Source: Myxococcales bacterium
Lineage (GTDB): Bacteria; Myxococcota_A; Polyangia; Haliangiales; Haliangiaceae
Direction of reading: 5' to 3'
Assembly (NCBI GenBank): GCA_947483555.1
Contig: CANKMW010000034.1
Span: 1-64,000 of the forward strand
Length of the DNA: 64,000 nucleotides
Position numbers and translations under genes: made by a program. The notes below the pieces were generated by a model, which had not been told where the DNA came from, ran no database searches, and saw nothing but the letters and a program-made list of their open reading frames with translations. This document shows, piece by piece, positions 10,872 through 19,128 of the stretch (the first letter of the stretch is position 1; the number at the start of each line of letters is the position of its first letter).

Positions 10872-12246
10872 AGTCCTTCCATGCCCCCGGCAACTTGGAC
10901 CACGTGGTCGCCGCGTGTTGCGCCGGGTTGTAGCGGACGATCACGGCCCCGGCGGTGAAGTCGGCGCGGATGCGTCGGTTGTCGTAGTTGAAGTTGCGAA
11001 CCGCGCCGCTGGCATCCACGAAGTTGGCGGTGTCGAACGGGTGCCAGGTGAAGCTCTCGTCCTCGCCCCACAGCTCGCCGTAGGCGAGCACGTTGCCGTA
11101 CCAGTCCTTGAACGGCCGTCCGGCGTCCTGATGACAACGCCGGCACGCCTGGTCGGAGACCTCGAGGTGGCCGCCGTCGTAGTCCCGGGGCACGATGTGG
11201 AAGCTGGCCTGGGTCGTCGCCGCATGCGCGACCAACCCGTTGTGCTGCTTCCACGGCGTGCCCTTCACTGACCGGTACGGCACCTCGAGCAGCAGGTACT
11301 TGAGGATCGCCGGATCGGCCACCGCGGGCAGGACATCCTTGGCCCCGCCGGTGGCCGGAAACGCCGACGCGAAGTGGCTGGCGCCCAGGGTCTCGGCCGC
11401 CACGGTGCTCGCGTTGCGCGCGTGGGTGGCGAGCGCGGCAACGTCGGCGGTCTGCCACGCCGGGTTGGTAGCCGCGGCGCTCTCGAGCGCGGCGGCCAGA
11501 TCAGGACCGGTCGGGAACGGCCGGTAGACGTCGCTGCGCCAGTGGTCGAGCTCGCGCTCGCGGACGCGGATCTCGAACGGGAACCAGACTCCGGCGGCAT
11601 CGATCTGGAAGATGATCTCGCCCAGCACGGTGCCCTTGGGAAACATCCATTCGACGCGATGGGTGTAGGTATTGGGGTCGCGCTGCCAGTAGACGACCGG
11701 CAGCAGCGCGCCGGCGGCGCGCGGCGCGTGCCAGAAGTCGACCACGAAGTTGTCGCTGCGGGCGGCGGTCCCGATGCCACGCCCGAACGGGAAGTGGAAC
11801 AGGCCGTTCTCGACGAACAGCTGCGCGTGACCTCCCGGCACCGCCAGATCGATCATGCCGCGATCGATCGAGTTGGGACGCATGCCGATCGGCAGCTGGA
11901 CGTTGTCGCCGAACGAATCCTGGTAGCCGGGGATGATCGAGAGCTTGTCGTACCACATGGTGTCGGGGCTCTCGAGGATGCCCTTGAGCCATGGGTCGGC
12001 GACGTGCGGCATGCGCGGCGCGATCATCGCCAGCCGATCGGGTGGCATGATGTCGACCGGGCGATCGACGTCGAGCGGCACGTGGACGCTGGTGTCGGGT
12101 GGCGTCACCGGCGTGGCGTCGGGCGTGACGACGACGTCGTCGTCACCGGCGACGTCATCGCCGCCACCGGGTGGGGTCGGCCCGACGCAGGCGACCGCGA
12201 GCGGCAGCACGACGAGCGACAGCGCGAGCAGGGACTGGCGATGCAT
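10861..12246 (-). CDS. Lipoprotein with a single CXXCH haem-attachment motif
   Basis: A 461-residue lipoprotein: signal MHRQSLLALSLVVLPLAVAC, then a Gly/Asp-rich linker, then a large unrecognised domain (about 60-300). Near the C-terminus is CRRCH (Cys368-His372), a c-type haem attachment site, followed by a Trp/Tyr-rich segment. A GGAGG sequence just ahead of the ATG at 12246 supports this start; the frame is open for 63 codons further but has no signal-like sequence there. It heads the operon with the Tat lipoprotein (overlapping 11 nt) and the secreted protein at 9691. It may be a periplasmic or outer-membrane electron-transfer component. The function is inferred from the motif only. Confidence 0.82.
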   Translation of the reverse strand: MHRQSLLALSLVVLPLAVACVGPTPPGGGDDVAGDDDVVVTPDATPVTPPDTSVHVPLDVDRPVDIMPPDRLAMIAPRMPHVADPWLKGILESPDTMWYDKLSIIPGYQDSFGDNVQLPIGMRPNSIDRGMIDLAVPGGHAQLFVENGLFHFPFGRGIGTAARSDNFVVDFWHAPRAAGALLPVVYWQRDPNTYTHRVEWMFPKGTVLGEIIFQIDAAGVWFPFEIRVRERELDHWRSDVYRPFPTGPDLAAALESAAATNPAWQTADVAALATHARNASTVAAETLGASHFASAFPATGGAKDVLPAVADPAILKYLLLEVPYRSVKGTPWKQHNGLVAHAATTQASFHIVPRDYDGGHLEVSDQACRRCHQDAGRPFKDWYGNVLAYGELWGEDESFTWHPFDTANFVDASGAVRNFNYDNRRIRADFTAGAVIVRYNPAQHAATTWSKLPGAWKDYAY

Positions 12247-12473
12247 GGGCCCTCCTGTCGGCGACGCGAACGCAGGCCGCCGAGTGGGTCCGACGGTAGT
12301 CGCGTCGCGGCAGCCAGCGCGACCCCGCCGGTCGGTCGTGAACCACGGTTGCCGCCGCCGGCAACTCTGGTGCGTGCCCGGCGGTCCGGGCGCCGAGATC
12401 GTCGAGAGATCGCCGCGCGCGACCTCCCGAGCCACTCTCGGTTGGTCATTCGCATCCGGACGAACTCCAGATC

Positions 12474-12507
12474 GGGCACGGGCACGGGCACGGGCACGGG
12501 CACGGGC
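12474..12507. repeat. GGGCAC hexanucleotide repeat
   Basis: About five perfect GGGCAC units in tandem, directly next to the hairpin at 12513-12551. Similar period-6 runs occur at 17400-17600 and 17925-17998. The region 12247-12512 around it holds no gene I can support. Confidence 0.85.
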
Positions 12508-12512
12508 GCAGA

Positions 12513-12551
12513 CAGGACACAGAACGCCGTTCCGCGGCGTTCTGTGTCCTG
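12513..12551 (-). terminator. Perfect 17-bp hairpin downstream of the 12556 gene
   Basis: CAGGACACAGAACGCCG and its exact inverse complement are separated by TTCCG. The hairpin begins 5 bp after the stop codon of the minus-strand gene at 12556, the position expected of a terminator. There is no T tract after it; a GGGCAC repeat follows instead. It could also be an mRNA 3'-end stabiliser or a short inverted-repeat element. Confidence 0.45.
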
Positions 12552-12555
12552 CCTG

Positions 12556-13149
12556 CTAGGGCAGCGTGACGGCGACGGTGCCGGCCAGCGTCCCGGTCAC
12601 GTTGTCCATGTTGGCTCCGCAGGTGCGCACCAGCGGCACCGTGCCGGCGAGCTCGACGGCGTAGCCGCCGGGGTGCTCGCCGCCATCGCAGTAGCCGAGG
12701 AAGCGCGCGGTCCCCGACGGCGCCATCGTGCTGTCCTTCTGCACGCTGCAACCGGTGGCCAGCGCGGCGCTGGTGTCGATCAGCATCGCGCGGTCGTCGG
12801 TCAGCGGCGGCACCCGACTCGGCACCAGCGGCACCGGCTCGACGTCCAGCAGATCGGGGCGCGGCAGGCACAGCGTCAGCGCCTGGCTACCGCCGGCTTG
12901 CGTGCCATGCACCGAGACGCTGATCACGCCCGACCCGGTGATCGTGCAATCGTTGTTCACCGACGCGGTGAAGGCACCGTAGGTGATGGTCTCACCAACG
13001 ACGGTGAGCGTGATCCCCGCCGCCGGGGCGCTGCCAGGACCGCAGCTGTCGTCGCCCGAGCAGCCGACACACGCCAGCGCCAGCGCTGCGGCGACGAACG
13101 CGGCCCGCGGGTCCAGGTCAGTAGGCGAAGGGAACAGTGAGCGCGGCAT
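12556..13149 (-). CDS. Lipoprotein of unknown function
   Basis: A 197-residue lipoprotein. The N-terminus carries a hydrophobic segment ending ALALACVGCSGDD, and lipidation at one of the two cysteines is likely. The mature domain has six further cysteines and beta-strand-like alternation. No family was recognised. The start overlaps the 3' end of the DUF3570 gene (stop at 13118) by 32 bp, so the pair is probably translated from one message. A perfect hairpin lies immediately after the stop. Confidence 0.75.
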   Translation of the reverse strand: MPRSLFPSPTDLDPRAAFVAAALALACVGCSGDDSCGPGSAPAAGITLTVVGETITYGAFTASVNNDCTITGSGVISVSVHGTQAGGSQALTLCLPRPDLLDVEPVPLVPSRVPPLTDDRAMLIDTSAALATGCSVQKDSTMAPSGTARFLGYCDGGEHPGGYAVELAGTVPLVRTCGANMDNVTGTLAGTVAVTLP

Positions 13150-14209
13150 GGGTCACCAGAGCATTGCCGAAACGGTTGTTCTGAGCGACGTACTCGATCA
13201 CGATCTGACCACGTAACTCGCCGATCCGGCCCTCGAAGCCGAGGGCCTCACCGACCACCTCGAGGTGCGCGGCCAGGGTGTGGCTGTCGAACGCCGACAG
13301 CTTGATGTCGTCGGACAGGAACGCGAGCGTCGACGAGTCGTACCGCGGCTGGTAGAAATCGGCCTGGTCCTGGCGGTGGTACCGGTACCGGAACCCGAAC
13401 GCCGCGCCCGCGCCGGCGTCCTGGATCACGCGCAGCTCGGGGGTGTGGCCATCGATGCCCCAGTCGTCATGGTAGCGGCGATAGCCGGCGATCAGCGTGG
13501 TCGACGAGGCCGGGACGAACCACTTGAGCGAGCCCACCACCGCATGGCGGGTGCGCAGCTGCGGGTGGCGTTCCGCGACCTGAGCCCCGGCGGCGATCAC
13601 CGAGCGATACAGGTTGCTCTGCAGGCCGTCGAGGTAGCTCACATCGTAGGTGACGGCGCCGACCAGGTTGGCGCCCAGCAGCTGCGAGACACCGATCGAG
13701 CCCAGATACGAGGTGAGCGTGTCCTCGATGCGCGGCACCATCGGCGGCGCGCCGGCGTTCGAGATCTCGTCGTGACCAACCGTGCCGCTGGCGGTGAGGA
13801 CCAGGTTGCGATCGAACAGCTCGGCCGCCAGCCGCGGGCCGCCAAACGTCGACTTGTAGTCGGGCTCCGACGAGTAGCGCACCTGGCTACCAAAGCGGAC
13901 GACACCGAGCTCGTGGGAATAGGTGCCACCGCCTTCGACGCGACGCTCGGTGAATTCTCCGCCATCGGCGCCGGCGGCCACCGACGCCGACGTGATGGCG
14001 TCGACCAGCAGGTGGGCGGTGACAGCGCCGTGGTCGCCGACCTCGAAGCTACCGTCGAGCATGGGCTGCATCACCCTCGTTGCCCGCTCCTTGTAGTAGA
14101 CGCCGCGCATCGACAGCTCGCCGTCGGCGCGTGCCGAACCGGCCACCGCGAGCCAGCACGCCCCCGCCGCGATGGCGACCACCGTCGGCCGGCGGGCGAT
14201 CAGTTGCAT
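13118..14209 (-). CDS. DUF3570-family outer-membrane beta-barrel protein
   Basis: A 363-residue protein with a signal peptide (MQLIARRPTVVAIAAGACWLAVAGSARA) and then the DUF3570 start RGVYYKERATRVMQP. The alternating polar/hydrophobic pattern to the C-terminus, ending ALTVPFAY with a terminal aromatic residue, fits an outer-membrane beta-barrel. The ATG overlaps the end of the small DUF4266 lipoprotein gene (ATGCAACTGA), so the two are translationally coupled. In other genomes these two families occur together, often with a thioredoxin and an ApbE-type flavin transferase. Neither is adjacent here. Its precise role is unknown. Confidence 0.88.
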   Translation of the reverse strand: MQLIARRPTVVAIAAGACWLAVAGSARADGELSMRGVYYKERATRVMQPMLDGSFEVGDHGAVTAHLLVDAITSASVAAGADGGEFTERRVEGGGTYSHELGVVRFGSQVRYSSEPDYKSTFGGPRLAAELFDRNLVLTASGTVGHDEISNAGAPPMVPRIEDTLTSYLGSIGVSQLLGANLVGAVTYDVSYLDGLQSNLYRSVIAAGAQVAERHPQLRTRHAVVGSLKWFVPASSTTLIAGYRRYHDDWGIDGHTPELRVIQDAGAGAAFGFRYRYHRQDQADFYQPRYDSSTLAFLSDDIKLSAFDSHTLAAHLEVVGEALGFEGRIGELRGQIVIEYVAQNNRFGNALVTHAALTVPFAY

Positions 14210-14415
14210 CCGCAGCCGCCGCCGGGCTCGCCGGTGCCACCGTCGGCACCCTCGCGCGAGCCGGTCTGGTGCTGGAGGAACCGGCTCTGGCCAACCGGGC
14301 GATCCTCGATCATCGATCGGCGGGCCAGGTTCTGCCGCTCGTGAGGGCGAACCACCGCGCAGCCAGCGGTCGCGAGGTAGAGAGTCGCCAGTCCGACGAC
14401 ACAGAGGCGCCACAC
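14200..14415 (-). CDS. Small DUF4266-type lipoprotein
   Basis: A 71-residue lipoprotein starting at GTG 14415: VWRLCVVGLATLYLATAGC, then AVVRPHERQNLARRSMI and the C-terminus GEPGGGCGCN. The pattern Cys - V-x-P-x-E-R-x-x-L-A - final G-rich CGCN is that of DUF4266. It overlaps the DUF3570 gene by 10 bp and must be co-translated with it. The longer frame upstream would be antisense to the divergent gene, so the short GTG start is preferred. The start is only 23 bp from the divergent start at 14439, leaving very little room for two promoters. Confidence 0.85.
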   Translation of the reverse strand: MWRLCVVGLATLYLATAGCAVVRPHERQNLARRSMIEDRPVGQSRFLQHQTGSREGADGGTGEPGGGCGCN

Positions 14416-14438
14416 GGTGCATATCCTATCACCGCAAC

Positions 14439-15473
14439 GTGGAGCCCCGTCTGAACCACCGCTCTCAAGTCGCACGCCATGCGATAACCGCGGTCGTCGC
14501 CGTGATCGGTGCCGCATGCGCATCGAGAGCCATCGAGGCTCCGCCCGCGCGCCCGAGCGACCGGCGGCCACTCTCGCCGCCGACCGAGGACGTCTCGGCC
14601 GAGCTCGGCCCCCTGACCGTGAGCGGCACCGTGTTCACGCTGCCGGCGGTCGGCCTGGACCTCTCGGCGCCGCTGGCGCTCGCCGCAGCAGTCGCGACGA
14701 TCGCAACCCGATTGCCGACCCGTGCGCAACACCATGCATTCACGTATCAGCTGTCGAAGGCCTACGGCCGCGCCGGGCGACCCGACGACGCGGCGGCGGC
14801 CATCGACCGGGCGATCGACCTCGCCGTCGACACCGTCGGACCAGCCGAGCTGGCGCGGCACCGGCGCGAGCAGGCCGACTACGCGTGGCAAGCCAACCGC
14901 GTCGAGGACCTCGCACCACCGCTCGCCGCGGCCAGCGCCGCGCTCGACGCCTGCGCCGCTTGCCCGCTGCGCGATCGCGAAGCGCTCGGCGACTACATCG
15001 TCCAGCGCGCGGCCGAGGTGCACTCGATCCACGCCTTGACCGGCGATCCGCGCTACCGGCGCGCCGCGACCGCGCTGGACACCCTGCTGGCGACCCTGCC
15101 GCCGCGTGCCGACGTGGCCCAGGTCGCCGAGCGCGCCGCCGACCGACCGCGGCCCCCGCCGCCGCCGAACGCGACCGGTTACGCCGCCGCGCTGGTGGTG
15201 CCGGTATCGGCGCGGCTTCAGGAGGCGCGGGCCTGCTACCAGCAAGTGCTCAGCGACGACCCGGTGGTGGCAGGTTCGATCACGCTCCAGCTCGAGATCG
15301 ATCAGGCCGGCGTCGTTCAGGGCGCGACCACGGATCCGCCGGGCGGCGACGCCGGTCTGGCGGCGGTCGCGCACTGCCTCGAGGCGCGCGCGCGCACCTG
15401 GTCACTCCCCAGCCGCCCACGCCCCGGCGTGGCGCGGCTGGCGGTGTCGTTCGTGCTGACGGTCGCCGAGTGA
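14439..15473 (+). CDS. Lipoprotein with TPR-like region and AgmX/PglI-type C-terminal domain
   Basis: A 344-residue protein from GTG 14439. A short signal ends AVIGAACAS. The middle is helical and TPR-like (LSKAYGRAGRPDDAAAAIDRAIDLA) with a CAACPLRD pair. A Pro-rich linker leads to a C-terminal domain (ACYQQVLSDDPVVAGSITLQ...LAVSFVLTVAE) of the type found at the end of AgmX/PglI, proteins of myxobacterial gliding machinery, and TonB-like proteins. The family is established but the role here is unknown. The gene converges on the 15484 gene with a gap of only 10 bp. Confidence 0.8.
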   Translation: MEPRLNHRSQVARHAITAVVAVIGAACASRAIEAPPARPSDRRPLSPPTEDVSAELGPLTVSGTVFTLPAVGLDLSAPLALAAAVATIATRLPTRAQHHAFTYQLSKAYGRAGRPDDAAAAIDRAIDLAVDTVGPAELARHRREQADYAWQANRVEDLAPPLAAASAALDACAACPLRDREALGDYIVQRAAEVHSIHALTGDPRYRRAATALDTLLATLPPRADVAQVAERAADRPRPPPPPNATGYAAALVVPVSARLQEARACYQQVLSDDPVVAGSITLQLEIDQAGVVQGATTDPPGGDAGLAAVAHCLEARARTWSLPSRPRPGVARLAVSFVLTVAE

Positions 15474-15483
15474 GCACACACCC

Positions 15484-16944
15484 TCAGCTCGGCATACGTG
15501 GCTCGTCACCGCGCGGCACCGGCTCGAGACGGGCGTGATCGGCGATGAAGCGGCGCGCCAGCGTCACCCGGCGCGCGTGCCCGGGGTCGACAGCGACGGC
15601 CAGCGGATCGTCGGCGCGGGCCAGGAAGTCACGCAGCGCGGCCGCGCAGGTCGCCAGGTCGCCGGCGCGGTGGCCCGCCGCAGCGACGTTCCAGTGATGG
15701 AGCGGCCACGCCGGCTCGAGCCACGCCGCGCGCTGCAGGTTCCGCAGGGCGCCCAGCAGCTCGCCCTGCGCGAGCAGGCACAGGCCGAGGCTCGACGCCG
15801 CCTCGGCGTCATCGGGCGCGATGGCGACGCAATGCTCGAGCAGCGGGCGAGCGCGGCCGCTCTCGCCGGCCGCCATCAGATCGACGGCGCGCCCCAGCAG
15901 CGCCGCCGGCTCACCGGCGCGACCGCCAACGACGTGACCGTCCGTGATGCCGAGCAGATCACGTCCCAGGTAGTACGCCGACGACAGCGTGCTGCCGCTC
16001 GAGACCGTGCGTCTCGCCGCGGCCCCGACCAGACGTCGCGCCGCCGCACCGGTCAGCGCGAAGCGGACGTAGCCGTCAGCCTCGAGCGGTGTGACCACGT
16101 CCTCGCGCAGGCTGGTCAGCGTGGCGTCGTCGCGGTAGTGCACGTCGGCGATGGCACCGGCGACGTCGCACAGCACGCACAGGAATCGCCAGCGCCGGCG
16201 TCCAGCCGGCCGTCCATCGCCCATGGAGCACCGGCGCGCCACCGCCACGACGATGCGGCCGTCGCCATGGCGCAGGCCGACCAGCAGCGCCGGTCGCCCC
16301 AGCGGGCGGGCGACGGGCGGTGGGCAGGTCAGGCGCAGCGGCGCGGCGACCCGCACCAGCTCGCTGCGGGCGGCCACGTCGAGGTCGACCCGGGCACACA
16401 GCTCGTCGGCGAGCCGGCGCGCGCTGTCGGGGCTGGCGGCGGCCAGCGTCTCGACAAACTCGACGATCGCATCGCCATCGAGCCGCGACACCAGCAGGTC
16501 GGCGGCGCTGGCGACGTCGGCGGGCGTGTCGAGCTGGGTCGCGAACCGGACCAGCGACTGCTGGTGAACCCGATCGGGATCGGAAAAGGTCGCGGTGGCG
16601 GTCTCGTCGCCGAGCTCGGCGAGCAGCCCGACCGCGGCGAGCTTGCCGTCGTCAGTCGCCGGCCCGGCGGTCAACTCGCGGAGCGCGGCCCGCACGCGAT
16701 CGCCGGTGTTCTCGGCCAGGACTCGCAGCAGCGCGATCGCCCAGATGCGCCGCTCGAGCTGGGTCGCGCCGGACAGCTCGCGGGCGCACAGGGGCACGGC
16801 GGTGGCGCCGAGCGATCTCGCGTCGTCGAGCAGGACGCGTTCCTCGGCGCGGGTGCGCGGGCGGTCGAAGCTCGCATGCAGGCGATGGAGTCCGGCCCAC
16901 GAGCTCGAGACCCCGGAGACGCCGGTCACCCCCGCGTTTCCCAT
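15484..16944 (-). CDS. Cytoplasmic repeat protein (HEAT-like then TPR-like), unknown function
   Basis: A 486-residue protein with no signal peptide or membrane segment. The N-terminal half is made of short Ala/Leu-rich helices resembling HEAT repeats. The middle contains a Cys/Arg-rich sheet (RRWRFLCVLCDVAGAIADVHY). The C-terminal third carries two or three TPR-like units (LLEHCVAIAPDDAEAASSLGLCLLAQGE and the next helix pair). It may be a scaffold or adaptor. No catalytic motif was seen. It is divergent from the PEGA-domain gene at 17116, with a 170-bp region between that must hold both promoters. Confidence 0.7.
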   Translation of the reverse strand: MGNAGVTGVSGVSSSWAGLHRLHASFDRPRTRAEERVLLDDARSLGATAVPLCARELSGATQLERRIWAIALLRVLAENTGDRVRAALRELTAGPATDDGKLAAVGLLAELGDETATATFSDPDRVHQQSLVRFATQLDTPADVASAADLLVSRLDGDAIVEFVETLAAASPDSARRLADELCARVDLDVAARSELVRVAAPLRLTCPPPVARPLGRPALLVGLRHGDGRIVVAVARRCSMGDGRPAGRRRWRFLCVLCDVAGAIADVHYRDDATLTSLREDVVTPLEADGYVRFALTGAAARRLVGAAARRTVSSGSTLSSAYYLGRDLLGITDGHVVGGRAGEPAALLGRAVDLMAAGESGRARPLLEHCVAIAPDDAEAASSLGLCLLAQGELLGALRNLQRAAWLEPAWPLHHWNVAAAGHRAGDLATCAAALRDFLARADDPLAVAVDPGHARRVTLARRFIADHARLEPVPRGDEPRMPS

Positions 16945-17115
16945 CCTCCCTGACGTTACGAGTCCGCTCGATCGGGGTCAAATCGGGTGCCGATCCCGAC
17001 CCGCGCCGCAGCGGTGCCATGTGGGTCATGCGACCACCATGGCGCCACCGAAGGGCACGCCGGCCACGACACTGGCGGGACTGCTTTACTCGCACGTCGT
17101 CGGCCACGTAGCCTG

Positions 17116-17922
<807 letters not shown>

Positions 17923-17924
17923 CC

Positions 17925-17998
<74 letters not shown>

Positions 17999-18004
17999 AA
18001 CCAA

Positions 18005-18895
18005 CTAGCGCAGCACGCGCCTGGTCACCGGCGCCGCCAGATGCCTCGACCGCACCCAGTCGCGATGGTTGAGGACCTGGCCGTCGAGCCGCACCGCCTC
18101 GACCATCGCCAGATCGAGGTCGGCCGTGACCCAGCCCGGCTGATCCAGCGTCCCCATCGCGACCACGCCGCTTTCGGGGAAGCCGCGATCGGGTGGCCCG
18201 TAGACGCCGGCGGCACCGCGGTTGTCCTCGAGCGCGATCGCCCACGGCGCCGAACCCACCGTCGGCGATTGCACCACGTAGCACTGGTTCTCGAGCGCGC
18301 GCGCCTGACACGCGATGCGCACCCGCCAGTAGCCCGACAGGGTGTCGGTGCAACTCGGCACCAGGATCACGCGGGCGCCCAGCTCGACCAGCCGCCGGAC
18401 CAGGAGCGGGAACTCGCTGTCGTAGCAGATGGCCACACCGATCACGCCGAGCTCGGTGTCGAACACCACGCCGGCGTCGCCGCGCGCCACGCCCCAGGTC
18501 TCGCGCTCGAAGCGCGTCATCTGCAGCTTCTCCGTCACCCCACCCTCGCCCGACGGCCCGTACAGCCAGGCCCGGTTACGGAATTCATCGCCGACCTGCT
18601 CCGGGAACGAGCCGGCGAGCAGGTACACGCAGTAGCGGCGGGCCAGCATCGCGCAGGTTTCGCGATAAACCGGCACCAGCTCCTGCAGGTGATCGAGCTG
18701 CAGGCGCAGATCGGCCTGCACCGGGCGCGGCATCACGCTGACCAGCTCCATGCCGGCGTACTCGGGGAACACGACCAGCTGGGCGCCGCCCCGCGCTGCC
18801 TCGGCGACCAGGCGCTCGAGTTTCTGGGCCCACGCCGCCACCGTGCCGACCGGCTCGATCGGGTACTGGCATGCGGCGACCTTGACCGCCGCCAT
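18005..18895 (-). CDS. Carbon-nitrogen hydrolase (nitrilase superfamily)
   Basis: A 296-residue cytoplasmic amidohydrolase from ATG 18895 (MAAVKVAACQYPIEPV). An in-frame ATG at 18931 would add 12 residues. The catalytic triad of the superfamily is visible: Glu in FPEYAGME, Lys in EKLQMTRFE, and Cys in ICYDSEFP. The family cleaves non-peptide C-N bonds in amides or nitriles; the substrate cannot be told from sequence. The gene stands alone, divergent from the flavoprotein gene at 19129. Confidence 0.9.
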   Translation of the reverse strand: MAAVKVAACQYPIEPVGTVAAWAQKLERLVAEAARGGAQLVVFPEYAGMELVSVMPRPVQADLRLQLDHLQELVPVYRETCAMLARRYCVYLLAGSFPEQVGDEFRNRAWLYGPSGEGGVTEKLQMTRFERETWGVARGDAGVVFDTELGVIGVAICYDSEFPLLVRRLVELGARVILVPSCTDTLSGYWRVRIACQARALENQCYVVQSPTVGSAPWAIALEDNRGAAGVYGPPDRGFPESGVVAMGTLDQPGWVTADLDLAMVEAVRLDGQVLNHRDWVRSRHLAAPVTRRVLR

Positions 18896-18943
18896 CAGAA
18901 CGACTCGACCCGCAGACTCATCGGATTCCATTAACCCCAGAGC

Positions 18944-19115
18944 TCATCTGTGTTGATCCCGGATCGCGACGGGATCGTGGTCGAGGACGAGGCGCGTGCG
19001 AGGAGCGGAGGGGAGCGTGCTGAGGCACGTGACCCGAGCACCGGAGTGCGCAACGAAGTCATTCGGCCACGAGACCAAGCGAGGCGGGTCAAGACAGGTG
19101 AGCACTGGGGTTAGA
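18944..19115. other. Intergenic segment with several short inverted repeats
   Basis: No gene is recognised here. Short self-complementary pairs are present: GATCCC/GGGATC near 18956-18977, CGTGC/GCACG near 19017-19030 and GACCCG/CGGGTC near 19031-19092. Base composition is less GC-skewed than in the flanking genes. It could be a structured RNA or a repetitive element. I cannot decide between these. Confidence 0.3.
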
Positions 19116-19128
19116 GTACGGCGGTTCC

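Noticed and set aside
12513..12551. Classical rho-independent terminator
   Set aside because: The hairpin is perfect but lacks a following T run, so I list it with low confidence only.
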